Below are positions 1 to 7,475 of a DNA stretch of 9,826 nucleotides, piece after piece. How positions within the stretch are numbered: the stretch's first letter is position 1; each line of letters starts with the position of its first letter. The notes beneath the pieces were generated by a model. It was not told the origin of the DNA. It saw nothing but the letters and a program-made list of their open reading frames with translations, and ran no database searches. Origin of the DNA: Proteobacteria bacterium UBA4575 (GTDB lineage: Bacteria > Pseudomonadota > Gammaproteobacteria > UBA4575); NCBI GenBank assembly GCA_002386945.1, contig DGKH01000024.1, positions 10,675 through 20,500 of the forward strand, read 5' to 3'. The position numbers and the translations under genes were made by a program.

Positions 1-816
1 TTCTCTTTGTTTTTAATAGGTTTATTTGCTATTGACGGGGCTGATTATGGGGCCTCTTCAACACAGCCACATACTGCGATGGTACGGTTAGATGGGATTA
101 TTGCCGACGGTCAAAGTGCCAGTGCAGAACAGATCAATCAAGCCTTACGTGACGCCTTTGCTAATGTATTTGCCAAGGCGGTTATCATCAAGATCAATAG
201 TCCAGGGGGCTCGCCGGTACAATCGGCGCAAATAAATAAAGAAATCAGGCGTTTGAAGGCATTGTATTCAGAAAAGAAGGTCTACGCAGTGGTTGATGAT
301 ATCTGTGCCTCTGGCGGCCTTTATGTCGCTGTTGCTGCCGATGAGATTTATGCCGACGAATCTAGCATAGTTGGCTCGATAGGGGTCCGTATGGACGGTT
401 TCGGTTTTGTCGATGCGATGGATAAATTGGGTGTTGAGCGGCGACTACTGACGGCCGGTGAGCATAAGGCCTTACTGGACCCCTTTACTCCTGTAGATAG
501 CTTTGAAAAGAATCACTTACAAGAATTACTTAATTCGATACATAATGAATTTATTGCCGTTGTAAAGGCCGGGCGAGGCGATCGTTTAGCAGATAATGCA
601 GACTTATTCAGTGGTCTTTTTTGGTCGGGTCGAGGGGCCTTAGAGCTAGGGCTGATCGATGGCTTAGCCAGTGCCGATGAAGTCGCCCGTGACATGATAG
701 AGGCGGAAGAGATTATCGATTACAGCATCAAACCGAGCGTTTTAGATCAATTTGCAAACCGTGTTGGTACTGCAGTTGCCGCTAGTCTTAGTCTAGTGAG
801 CCCACAATTACGTTAA
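1..816 (+). CDS. S49 family (SppA-like) signal peptide peptidase, 5'-truncated
   Basis: This is a membrane-anchored serine peptidase of the short SppA class, thought to degrade leftover signal peptides and other membrane peptides at the periplasmic face. The reading frame is open to the first base, so the start lies outside the window. The TTG at position 7 falls inside a hydrophobic stretch and is not a believable start. Counting from that codon, residues 1-9 look like the end of the N-terminal membrane anchor. The nucleophile is Ser102 in the motif ASGGLYVA, and the general base is Lys154 in GEHKALLDPF, so the Ser/Lys dyad is intact. The motif NSPGG at 64-68 and the segment VGSIGV at 122-127 are typical of the family. 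The gene converges on maf with a 42-nt gap. The same peptidase-maf-yceD order occurs in pseudomonads, where rluC and a phosphatase gene lie upstream; this is recalled knowledge. The family call is firm, but the exact substrate is unknown. Confidence 0.93.
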   Translation, partial: FSLFLIGLFAIDGADYGASSTQPHTAMVRLDGIIADGQSASAEQINQALRDAFANVFAKAVIIKINSPGGSPVQSAQINKEIRRLKALYSEKKVYAVVDDICASGGLYVAVAADEIYADESSIVGSIGVRMDGFGFVDAMDKLGVERRLLTAGEHKALLDPFTPVDSFEKNHLQELLNSIHNEFIAVVKAGRGDRLADNADLFSGLFWSGRGALELGLIDGLASADEVARDMIEAEEIIDYSIKPSVLDQFANRVGTAVAASLSLVSPQLR

Positions 817-858
817 TACTAGGCGGGTTTAAGCAGATATCGGCAGGTATAAGGATAA

Positions 859-1446
859 TTAAGGGCAGTTAATGCCATATTCTCGTAAAAAAGTGCTGAG
901 TTGAATCAAAGGTAGGCCAACTAAGGCACTTGGGTCATCACCACGCATGGCCTGCGTCAGGCTCACACCCAAGCGTTCTGATTTAAAGCTTCCAGCGCAA
1001 TCTAAGGGTTGTTCTGCATCGATATAGCGTTCAATCTCTGCTCGGCTTAGATCACGGAATTTGACTTCAAAGCGGCTTACAGCCGTCCGTTGCCAGCCGC
1101 TAAGCGGACTGATTACGGCTAATCCAGTCAAAAAGGTCAGGGTCTTGCCTGATGAGGCTTGTAGTTGTGCAATAGCGGCCTCTCGTGTGCCAGGCTTGCC
1201 GACTATATCGCTGCCAACCACGCTGCACTGGTCTGAGCCAATAATCAGATATTCTGGATAGGCTTCGGCCAATGCAGTCGCTTTGGCGATAGCGAGTCGC
1301 TCAACATAGGTCTCTGGTGCTTCCTGATTCAGTCGACTTTCATCAATATTTGGAGACTGACAAGCGAATGGAATGTTCAAGCGTTCCAGCAACTCTTTGC
1401 GATAGGGAGAGCTAGAAGCTAGTACGATAGGGGTACTGGAATTCAT
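859..1446 (-). CDS. yceF: Maf/YceF-type nucleotide pyrophosphatase (7-methyl-GTP)
   Basis: This is a 195-residue Maf-family nucleoside triphosphate pyrophosphatase, a cytoplasmic house-cleaning enzyme. The E. coli orthologue YceF (194 residues) prefers 7-methyl-GTP. The N-terminal signature ASSSPYRKELL (residues 10-20) supplies the phosphate-binding loop. The motif IIGSDQ (69-73) carries the presumed catalytic Asp72, followed by GKP at 83-85. The C-terminal signatures LDCAGSFKSE and LVGLPL match YceF rather than the YhdE (dTTP/UTP) branch. The frame stays open 67 codons further upstream, but that extension runs antisense through yceD and has no family similarity. I therefore start at the ATG complementary to 1444-1446, which places the signature at the normal distance from the N-terminus. 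No Shine-Dalgarno sequence precedes this ATG. The gene is divergent from yceD, as in E. coli. The substrate is inferred from the subfamily only. Confidence 0.94.
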   Translation of the reverse strand: MNSSTPIVLASSSPYRKELLERLNIPFACQSPNIDESRLNQEAPETYVERLAIAKATALAEAYPEYLIIGSDQCSVVGSDIVGKPGTREAAIAQLQASSGKTLTFLTGLAVISPLSGWQRTAVSRFEVKFRDLSRAEIERYIDAEQPLDCAGSFKSERLGVSLTQAMRGDDPSALVGLPLIQLSTFLREYGINCP

Positions 1447-1452
1447 TGTATT

Positions 1453-1458
1453 AGTATA
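1453..1458 (-). promoter_or_regulatory. Candidate -10 element for maf (yceF)
   Basis: On the minus strand the hexamer TATACT matches the sigma70 -10 consensus at five of six positions. It lies only six bases before the chosen maf ATG, so +1 would fall at or next to the start codon. The -35 region is poor: the best option at an 18-bp spacing is TTAAAT. The call rests on the -10 alone and is tentative. Confidence 0.4.
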
Positions 1459-1491
1459 ACCTTGCCGAAGTGATTGATTTAAGTAAAATCT

Positions 1492-1520
1492 TTGACTGAT
1501 AAGCACGCAAACTATACACT
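1492..1520 (+). promoter_or_regulatory. Candidate sigma70 promoter for the yceD-rpmF-plsX-fabH run
   Basis: TTGACT at 1492-1497 matches the -35 consensus at five of six positions. A 17-bp spacer leads to TACACT at 1515-1520, a moderate -10. An overlapping alternative is TATACA at 1513-1518 with a 15-bp spacer. Transcription would start near 1525-1527, a few bases before the yceD ATG at 1531. This agrees with the lack of a Shine-Dalgarno sequence there and argues against the upstream TTG start at 1492, which is part of the -35. In E. coli a promoter also lies directly before yceD. Confidence 0.45.
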
Positions 1521-1530
1521 TGGCCGCCCA

Positions 1531-2055
1531 ATGAGCAACGACTTTCCTTTGTATTTTGATCCCGCGCTCTTTGCTCAGCAGCAACGCATTATTAAAGCTG
1601 AGATTGGTGTTGGTTCGATTCCCCGAATTTCTGAATTCGTTAACCATGCAAACACGAGTTTGTTGATTGAGTTTTCGTTTTCGAAATCAGAATTAGGCTT
1701 TGCCATGGTGCAAGGTTTTATTTCAGGTTCGGTGATACAAACCTGCCAACGCTGTATGCAGGACACAGAAGTAGTCGTAGAGCAGCCGGTTCACCTTATT
1801 ATGGTGACAGCGCAGAAAATGGAGTTGGCTCAGCGCGAAGGTGTTGAGATATATGAGTACGATGGTCAGAGTATTGAGACCGTGAATTTAGTAGCCGATG
1901 AGGTGATCTTAGGATTACCCATCGTTGTAAAACATGAAGAACTGGATCAATGCGATCCAAAAACAAAGCAGTGGTTACAGGGATTTAATGATGAGGATAA
2001 AGCTTCTCATCGTGATAACCCTTTTGCACAATTAAAAGATCTAAAAATTAAGTAG
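1531..2055 (+). CDS. yceD: YceD family (DUF177) 23S rRNA accumulation protein
   Basis: This protein of 174 residues belongs to the YceD/DUF177 family, almost always encoded directly before rpmF. It is linked in bacteria and plant plastids to accumulation of 23S rRNA and large-subunit assembly, though its biochemical role is not established. Visible family marks are the pair TCQRC (Cys72 and Cys75), the conserved acidic-hydrophobic segment [13 protein letters not shown] at 123-135, Cys141 shortly after, and the C-terminal motif [10 protein letters not shown] at 163-172. The frame extends upstream to a TTG at 1492. I chose the ATG at 1531 because the resulting N-terminus ([11 protein letters not shown]) aligns with known YceD starts and because the TTG overlaps a promoter-like element. 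No Shine-Dalgarno sequence is visible at the ATG. The gap to rpmF is 14 nt, so the two genes are surely co-transcribed. Confidence 0.92.
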   Translation: MSNDFPLYFDPALFAQQQRIIKAEIGVGSIPRISEFVNHANTSLLIEFSFSKSELGFAMVQGFISGSVIQTCQRCMQDTEVVVEQPVHLIMVTAQKMELAQREGVEIYEYDGQSIETVNLVADEVILGLPIVVKHEELDQCDPKTKQWLQGFNDEDKASHRDNPFAQLKDLKIK

Positions 2056-2069
2056 TTTGGAGAAAGACT

Positions 2070-2261
2070 ATGGCAGTACAACAAGGGCGAAAAACCCCAT
2101 CAAAACGCGGCATGCGCCGTGCACATGACAGCTTGAGTGCGACAACTCTATCTACTGATGCGACTACAGGTGAAACTCACCGTCGTCATAACATCACCCC
2201 AGATGGTTACTATCGTGGTCGCCAAGTGATTAAGCCAGCAGAGGTTGAAGAAGAGGACTAA
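2070..2261 (+). CDS. rpmF: 50S ribosomal protein bL32
   Basis: This is the small basic large-subunit protein L32. The start [20 protein letters not shown] is almost the same as in E. coli, and the core motif [10 protein letters not shown] sits at residues 45-54. No zinc-ribbon cysteines are present, so this is the cysteine-free form. At 63 residues it is slightly longer than the 57 of E. coli, because of an acidic tail (PAEVEEED). A good Shine-Dalgarno sequence, GGAG at 2059-2062, lies seven bases before the ATG. This is the clearest ribosome binding site in the cluster and fits the high output needed for a ribosomal protein. Upstream yceD and downstream plsX (76-nt gap) complete the usual operon. 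Confidence 0.97.
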   Translation: MAVQQGRKTPSKRGMRRAHDSLSATTLSTDATTGETHRRHNITPDGYYRGRQVIKPAEVEEED

Positions 2262-2337
2262 GTATTACTTGGTTTTTCTTTCCTCTCCTATCTGACACAC
2301 CACCAATTCAGGCGTTCCTTTGGACGTGAATGATTCT

Positions 2338-3345
2338 ATGGCTACAATGATTGCTCTTGATGCAATGGGTGGTGATCATGGCCCAAGTGTTGTTATTCCA
2401 GCTGCACTTTCCTCACTTAATCAGCATGATGATCTGAAGCTGATCCTAGTAGGGGATAGTGCACGTATCGAGCAAGAGCTAAAAGCAGCGACGGCCGATC
2501 AATTACGCCGCATTGAGATTCAACATAGCACTCAAGTGGTCGCAATGGATGAACCGCCTGCACAAGCCCTACGTTCAAAAAAAGACTCTTCTATGCGTGT
2601 GGCCATTAATATGGTCAAAGATAACCGTGCAGATGCCTGTGTCAGTGCAGGTAACACCGGTGCCTTAATGGCAACCGCTCGCTATGTTCTACATACCTTA
2701 CTCGGTATCGATCGACCGGCAATTAATAGCACCTTGCCTGCAATCAAAGGTCACACACACATGTTAGACCTTGGTGCTAATGTCGATTGCTCTGCAGATA
2801 ATCTATTTCAATTTGCGGTTATGGGCTCAGTGCTTGCCGGTGTGGTTGAGGATATAGCTGAACCTAAAGTGGGCTTGCTTAATGTAGGCTCTGAAGCTAT
2901 TAAAGGTAATGAAGTCGTCAAATCAGCAAACAAATTATTAGAAAATAGTGCGCTAAATTATATTGGGTTTGTTGAAGGCGACGATATTTTTTGTGGTGAT
3001 GTGGATGTCGTAGTCTGTGATGGGTTCGTCGGTAACGTAGCCTTGAAAACGACAGAAGGTGTCGCGCGACTGATATCAAATTATGGGCGTCAGGCCTTTA
3101 ATCAAAACATATTCACTAAAATTGCAGGTTTCCTATCGCTACCTGCGTTAAAGAATTTTAAGAGTCAAATTGACCCTAGACGCTATAACGGCGCCAGTCT
3201 ATTAGGTTTGCGTGGAATCGTTATTAAAAGTCATGGTGGCGCCGATGCGTTCTCATTTGCTCATGCCATTTCGTTGGCTCATTTAGAAGCGAAAAAGAGT
3301 GTGCCAACATTAATTGATAACCAGCTCGAGCGATTTCTCCTCTAA
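2338..3345 (+). CDS. plsX: Phosphate acyltransferase PlsX
   Basis: PlsX converts acyl-ACP and phosphate into acyl-phosphate, the acyl donor for PlsY at the first step of phosphatidic acid synthesis; it is a peripheral membrane enzyme. Family motifs in order, numbered from this start, are ALDAMGGDHGPS near the N-terminus, CVSAGNTGA around 101-109, LGANVDC around 145-151, VCDGFVGNV around 226-234 and LLGLRG around 288-293. The length is 335 residues, against 356 in E. coli. The start is uncertain. TTG at 2320 (six codons upstream) has AGG seven bases before it, while ATG at 2338 has only a distant GGA and ATG at 2347 is also possible. I chose 2338 because it gives the usual short lead into ALDAMGGD. 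The gene follows rpmF by 76 nt with no visible terminator between and precedes fabH by 17 nt. Confidence 0.95.
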   Translation: MATMIALDAMGGDHGPSVVIPAALSSLNQHDDLKLILVGDSARIEQELKAATADQLRRIEIQHSTQVVAMDEPPAQALRSKKDSSMRVAINMVKDNRADACVSAGNTGALMATARYVLHTLLGIDRPAINSTLPAIKGHTHMLDLGANVDCSADNLFQFAVMGSVLAGVVEDIAEPKVGLLNVGSEAIKGNEVVKSANKLLENSALNYIGFVEGDDIFCGDVDVVVCDGFVGNVALKTTEGVARLISNYGRQAFNQNIFTKIAGFLSLPALKNFKSQIDPRRYNGASLLGLRGIVIKSHGGADAFSFAHAISLAHLEAKKSVPTLIDNQLERFLL

Positions 3346-3362
3346 GGTAGCCAAATATTAAT

Positions 3363-4331
3363 ATGAAGTTTTCACGCATTACTGGAACCGGTGGCTATCT
3401 CCCTAAGCGCATCCTGACGAATCATGACCTAGAGGAAATGGTTGATACTACCGACGAGTGGATTCAAGAACGTACGGGCATTAAGCAAAGACATATTGCA
3501 GCTGAAGGAGAAACCACCGCTGATCTAGGGGCTAAAGCAGCCCGTCTCGCGATGCAGATGGCAGGTAAGAATGCTGAAGATATTGATCTTATTATTGTCG
3601 CTACGACTACCCCAGCTAAAATATTCCCTAGCACGGCATGCTTAGTCCAACAGCAACTGGGTATCCACGGTTGTCCAGCATTTGATGTGCAAGCAGTCTG
3701 CACTGGATTCGTTTATGCCCTAGCTACTGCGAATAGTTTTATCCGCTCCGGTATGGCAAAAACTGCCTTAGTTATCGGTGCTGAAACACTCTCACGAATT
3801 GTTGATTGGACCGACCGCACAACCTGCGTGTTATTTGCCGATGGTGCTGGTGCGGTTATCTTAGAAGAGAGTGATGAGCCAGGAATCTTGTCCACTCATT
3901 TACATGCCGATGGTCGTTACGAAGAATTACTGCATGTGCCTAACGCGCGACCATCCGATACCAGCGACGCACAGAAAATTGAAGCCCATATCTGTATGAA
4001 GGGTAATGAAGTCTTTAAGATGGCAGTCAATACACTAGGACGTATTGCAGATGAGACGTTGGCAGCAAACAATTTTGCAAAAGAAGATATTGATTGGTTA
4101 GTCCCACATCAAGCAAACACACGTATTATTACGGCAACCGCCCGCAAGCTAAAACTGCCTATGGATAAGGTTGTTGTAACTGTAGATACACATGGTAATA
4201 CATCGGCTGCATCGGTCCCTCTAGCACTAGATACTGCGGTGCGTGATGGCCGCATTAAGAAGGACGATTCAGTTATCCTAGAGGCCTTTGGTGGCGGTTT
4301 CACTTGGGGCTCGGCGTTACTCAAGTTCTAA
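3363..4331 (+). CDS. fabH: 3-oxoacyl-ACP synthase III (KAS III)
   Basis: FabH condenses acetyl-CoA with malonyl-ACP to start each cycle of type II fatty acid synthesis. The 322 residues have the thiolase fold, and the catalytic triad is complete: Cys113 in AVCTGF, His249 in VPHQANTRI and Asn279 in HGNTSAAS. The N-terminal ITGTGGYLP, the segment [11 protein letters not shown] at 30-40 and the C-terminal [10 protein letters not shown] are also typical. Length and start agree with E. coli FabH (317 residues). The nearest purine-rich stretch, AAGG at 3344-3347, lies rather far from the ATG and overlaps the plsX stop codon, so translational coupling with plsX is likely. In most relatives fabD, fabG and acpP follow directly; here a uracil-DNA glycosylase does instead. 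The function is secure. Confidence 0.97.
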   Translation: MKFSRITGTGGYLPKRILTNHDLEEMVDTTDEWIQERTGIKQRHIAAEGETTADLGAKAARLAMQMAGKNAEDIDLIIVATTTPAKIFPSTACLVQQQLGIHGCPAFDVQAVCTGFVYALATANSFIRSGMAKTALVIGAETLSRIVDWTDRTTCVLFADGAGAVILEESDEPGILSTHLHADGRYEELLHVPNARPSDTSDAQKIEAHICMKGNEVFKMAVNTLGRIADETLAANNFAKEDIDWLVPHQANTRIITATARKLKLPMDKVVVTVDTHGNTSAASVPLALDTAVRDGRIKKDDSVILEAFGGGFTWGSALLKF

Positions 4332-4337
4332 CTTACA

Positions 4338-4970
4338 GTGTCTTCGTCATTCACCACAGACTGCAAAGATTGTCCTCGCCTGGCAGAATTCATTGCCACT
4401 CAAAAAGAAAAGTTTCCTGACTACTACTGTAAGCCAGTAGCGGCCTTTGGTGATCCAAAAGCACAGTTTCTTATTGTTGGCTTAGCACCAGGTTTACATG
4501 GTGCCAATGCTACCGGTAGGCCTTTTACTGGTGATCATGCCGGTATCCTGCTGTATCAAACCTTGCATCAATTTGGTTTTTCCAGCCATGCAGCATCCGT
4601 TGCTAGTGATGATGATTTAAGCCTAATTAACACACGCATTACGAATGCCGTGAAATGTGTGCCACCACAAAACAAGCCAACGCCAGCTGAAATTAAGACC
4701 TGTAACCGGTATCTGCAACAAGAGCTTAATGATTTTGTTGATGGTGGTATTGTTTTGGCATTAGGACGTATTGCGCATGAAGCGGTGATACGGGCATTGG
4801 GCCTGCGACAAAAGGATTATCCCTTTGCGCATGCTGCTGAACACCAGTTGCCCCAGTTTCAATTGCTAGACTCTTATCATTGTAGTCGTTACAACACACA
4901 GACTAAGCGTTTGACTAGTGAGCAATTTGCGGCTGTTTTCGCTACCATAAAGATTAAGCTCAACGCTTAG
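4338..4970 (+). CDS. Family 5 (UDGb-type) uracil-DNA glycosylase
   Basis: This enzyme should excise uracil, and in characterised relatives also hypoxanthine and other deaminated bases, from DNA. Four cysteines at 9, 12, 107 and 122 match the [4Fe-4S] ligands of family 4 and 5 glycosylases. Motif 1 is GLAPGLHGANATGRPFTGD at 48-66, and the late motif SYHCSRYNT carries His181. The absence of an Asp or Asn water-activating residue in motif 1, together with the YHCSRYNT form, separates family 5 from family 4. Motif 1 has Ala58 where I recall a conserved Arg (NRTGR). The length of 210 residues is normal. The start is a GTG six bases after the fabH stop. It is needed to keep the first two cysteines at the N-terminus. 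No Shine-Dalgarno sequence is visible, so translation probably depends on coupling to fabH. The family call is firm; the substrate range is inferred. Confidence 0.9.
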   Translation: MSSSFTTDCKDCPRLAEFIATQKEKFPDYYCKPVAAFGDPKAQFLIVGLAPGLHGANATGRPFTGDHAGILLYQTLHQFGFSSHAASVASDDDLSLINTRITNAVKCVPPQNKPTPAEIKTCNRYLQQELNDFVDGGIVLALGRIAHEAVIRALGLRQKDYPFAHAAEHQLPQFQLLDSYHCSRYNTQTKRLTSEQFAAVFATIKIKLNA

Positions 4971-5032
4971 TATGGGCCACCTCTACATGGGCTGGTTTGC
5001 AATTAATAGTCTTAAACAACAAATGACTCGGT

Positions 5033-6853
5033 ATGAGCAATAAAGAATTTGACGCTGAGGGTTTTCTAAAGACCCTGACGCAACAACCGGGTGTTTATCG
5101 GATGTTGGATGTGGATGACCATATCCTCTACATCGGTAAGGCTAAAAATCTAAAGAAGCGCGTCTCTAGTTATTTTAATCGCAGTAACATTAGTACACGC
5201 ATCCAGTCGATGGTGCGACTGATCCGCAATATTCAGGTGACGATAACAAACACTGAAGCGGAAGCCTTACTGCTAGAACACAACCTAATTAAAGAGCATC
5301 GCCCAAAATATAATATTTTACTGCGTGACGATAAGACCTATCCCTATGTGTACTTATCATCTCAGCAATCTTATCCGGGGCTGAGTTTTCATCGCGGAGC
5401 GAAGAAGAAACAGGGGGAGTTTTTTGGCCCCTATGCCAGTGTCGGTGCGGTTAGAGAAACATTAAGCCTATTACAAAAGATCTTTAAGGTTCGCCAATGT
5501 AATGACAGCTTTTTTAAAAATCGGTCAAGACCCTGTCTGCAATATCAGATCGAACGCTGTACTGCTCCCTGTGTCGATCTTATCTCTACCGCTGATTATG
5601 CCGAGGATGTCGATCATGCGCGTAAATTTCTACAGGGTAAGAGTGATCTAGTTACTCAGAATCTAGTCGCTGAAATGGAAAAGGCATCTGAAGCCTTGGC
5701 CTTTGAGAAAGCGGCTAAGCTTAGAGATCAAATTGATTCCTTACGACAGGTCTCACAGCAACAGTATGTCAGTGAGCTATCTGGTGATTGCGACATCATC
5801 ACTTGCAAGATGAATACTGCACTTGCCTGCGTACAGGTTTTTCGAGTACGCAATAAGATGAACCTCGGTAACCAGACTTACTTCCCAAAAGTACCGCAGG
5901 ACTGTACTCAAGAAGAATTATTAGCTGGCTTTATTGGGCAGTATTATCTACAGCGCCGGCCACCAGAAGAGATTATTGCCACCGTGCTACCTGCAGAGCA
6001 TGAGGTATTGGCTGAGATGCTGAGTACACAGCGGGAAGCCAAAGTGAAGATCACTGGTTCAGTAAGGGGCACACGTGCGCGCTGGTTAGACTTTGCAAAT
6101 AAGAATGTATCTATGGCCTTTGAGTCTCGTTTGGCGAGTCAGACCGGTATGAAGCAGCGTTATCAGGCCTTAGAAGAAGCATTTAGCTTTGATACGCAGA
6201 TCCAACGGATGGAATGCTTTGATATCAGTCACACGCAGGGTGAGTTAGCGGTGGCATCCTGTGTTGTTTTTGATCGTGAAGGCCCGAGTAAACAGGAATA
6301 TCGAAAATTTAATATCGAAGGGATTACACCGGGTGATGATTATGCGGCTATGCATCAAGCGTTAAGCAGGCGTTATACGCGCTTAAAGAAAGGTGAGGCG
6401 AAGATGCCTGATATTCTGTTTATTGACGGTGGTAAAGGTCAACTCAGTCAAGCCGCAGATGTAATGGAGGAGTTACAAATTACCGAGGTGTTATTAGTTG
6501 GCGTAGCGAAAGGGGTGGAACGTCGTCCCGGTATGGAACAATTATTCACGCCAGATAGTAAGCAGCCGATCCTATTGCCAGCAGATTCTGCAGCCTTACA
6601 TCTGATCCAACAAATTCGAGATGAAGCCCATCGCTTTGCCATTACTTCTCATCGCAATCGACGCGACAAGTCCCGTACAATGTCGCCTCTAGAGAGCATT
6701 GCGGGTCTTGGCCCGAAGCGCCGTCAAAGCCTGTTGAAACATTTTGGTGGTATGCGTGGTATAAATCGCGCAAGTGAACAAGAGTTATTTAAGGTGCCAG
6801 GGATTAGTAAGCAACTGGCGCAGCTGATACATGAAACATTGAACGGTGATTAA
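5033..6853 (+). CDS. uvrC: Excinuclease ABC subunit C
   Basis: UvrC makes the 3' and then the 5' incision beside bulky lesions during nucleotide excision repair with UvrA, UvrB and UvrD. The 606 residues (610 in E. coli) carry every expected part. The GIY-YIG nuclease spans about 15-95, with VY at 21-22, YIGKAKNLKKR at 33-43 and a catalytic Glu near 82. A Cys cluster (156, 168, 176, 180) matches the reported [4Fe-4S] site of E. coli UvrC. A UVR helical hairpin for UvrB lies around 206-240. The RNase H-like endonuclease has Asp398 (ECFDISH), Asp465 (LFIDGGKGQ) and His533 (RDEAHRFA). Tandem helix-hairpin-helix motifs span about 555-602. A 62-nt gap follows the glycosylase gene, and only a weak ribosome binding site is visible. 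In many gammaproteobacteria uvrC follows a gacA/uvrY response regulator, which is not the case here. Confidence 0.98.
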   Translation: MSNKEFDAEGFLKTLTQQPGVYRMLDVDDHILYIGKAKNLKKRVSSYFNRSNISTRIQSMVRLIRNIQVTITNTEAEALLLEHNLIKEHRPKYNILLRDDKTYPYVYLSSQQSYPGLSFHRGAKKKQGEFFGPYASVGAVRETLSLLQKIFKVRQCNDSFFKNRSRPCLQYQIERCTAPCVDLISTADYAEDVDHARKFLQGKSDLVTQNLVAEMEKASEALAFEKAAKLRDQIDSLRQVSQQQYVSELSGDCDIITCKMNTALACVQVFRVRNKMNLGNQTYFPKVPQDCTQEELLAGFIGQYYLQRRPPEEIIATVLPAEHEVLAEMLSTQREAKVKITGSVRGTRARWLDFANKNVSMAFESRLASQTGMKQRYQALEEAFSFDTQIQRMECFDISHTQGELAVASCVVFDREGPSKQEYRKFNIEGITPGDDYAAMHQALSRRYTRLKKGEAKMPDILFIDGGKGQLSQAADVMEELQITEVLLVGVAKGVERRPGMEQLFTPDSKQPILLPADSAALHLIQQIRDEAHRFAITSHRNRRDKSRTMSPLESIAGLGPKRRQSLLKHFGGMRGINRASEQELFKVPGISKQLAQLIHETLNGD

Positions 6854-6861
6854 ACAGAATA

Positions 6862-7419
6862 ATGATTATTAATATCCCTAATGTATTGACGCTAATGCGT
6901 ATTGCGATGCTGCCTTTGTTGGTGGTGATCTATCTGTCTGATCATCCGTTAGCGATGCCAATATCGGCCTTATTATTCATTCTAGCTGGTCTTACCGATT
7001 GGCTGGATGGCTATCTGGCACGCAAGCTTAATCAACAGTCAGCATTTGGTGCATTCCTTGATCCAGTAGCAGATAAGCTTATTGTGGCGACTGCTTTGTT
7101 CTTGATTTTATTCCGCCATCCAGAGGTGCATATTCTAATCCCTGCACTGATTATCGTTGGTCGTGAAATCACCGTCTCTGCCTTGCGTGAATGGATGGCT
7201 GAGATGGGGCGTCGAGGAATCGTTGCTGTCTCCTATATGGGTAAGTTAAAAACGACACTGCAGATCATCTCGATTATCTTTCTGCTGTGGGCGCAACCGT
7301 TGTGGGGCCTGCCTATCTTCGAAATTGGCAAATGGTTACTAGATATTGCTGCCGTACTCACAGTCTGGTCGATGGTTGATTATTTGCGGGCAGCTTTAAG
7401 TGATAATAAGCCTAGCTAA
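6862..7419 (+). CDS. pgsA: CDP-diacylglycerol-glycerol-3-phosphate 3-phosphatidyltransferase
   Basis: PgsA makes phosphatidylglycerol-phosphate from CDP-diacylglycerol and glycerol-3-phosphate, the committed step toward phosphatidylglycerol and cardiolipin, in the inner membrane. The CDP-alcohol phosphotransferase motif is complete: Asp46, Asp49-Gly50, Ala53-Arg54, Gly63, Asp67 and Asp71. The start IINIPNVLTLMRI is typical of PgsA rather than of Pss or Cls. Hydrophobic segments lie at about 14-26, 33-44, 73-85, 89-105, 125-141 and 152-175. The length of 185 residues is close to the 182 of E. coli. The gene begins 8 nt after the uvrC stop, the usual uvrC-pgsA pair, and is probably co-transcribed with it. 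The tRNA genes that often follow pgsA in enterobacteria are absent. Confidence 0.97.
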   Translation: MIINIPNVLTLMRIAMLPLLVVIYLSDHPLAMPISALLFILAGLTDWLDGYLARKLNQQSAFGAFLDPVADKLIVATALFLILFRHPEVHILIPALIIVGREITVSALREWMAEMGRRGIVAVSYMGKLKTTLQIISIIFLLWAQPLWGLPIFEIGKWLLDIAAVLTVWSMVDYLRAALSDNKPS

Positions 7420-7442
7420 TCTCCATTAAACTGCGTTATATC

Positions 7443-7475
7443 AAGCTTTAACGTAGGACAGTCCTAAGCTTTAAC
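7443..7475. repeat. Direct repeats AAGCTTTAAC flanking a 13-bp palindrome
   Basis: The ten bases AAGCTTTAAC occur at 7443-7452 and again, identical, at 7466-7475, offset by 23 bp, about two helical turns. Between them sits the perfect palindrome TAGGACAGTCCTA at 7454-7466, with six-base arms around a central A, sharing its last base with the second repeat. The whole set lies immediately upstream of and over the -35 of a promoter-like element facing the SulP gene, so it looks like an operator. The regulator is unknown. Confidence 0.6.

Noticed and set aside
1061..1261. Plus-strand open frame opposite maf
   Set aside because: It lies wholly inside the conserved maf coding region and encodes nothing recognisable.
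1492..1530. TTG start giving yceD 13 extra residues
   Set aside because: The TTG is part of a good -35-like hexamer, and the N-terminus from the ATG at 1531 aligns better with known YceD proteins.
1447..1647. 67-codon N-terminal extension of the maf frame
   Set aside because: It runs antisense through the start of yceD, has no resemblance to Maf proteins, and the Maf signature falls at the normal distance from the ATG at 1446.
3464..4324. Three minus-strand open frames opposite fabH
   Set aside because: All are shadows of a strongly conserved coding sequence and show no family resemblance.
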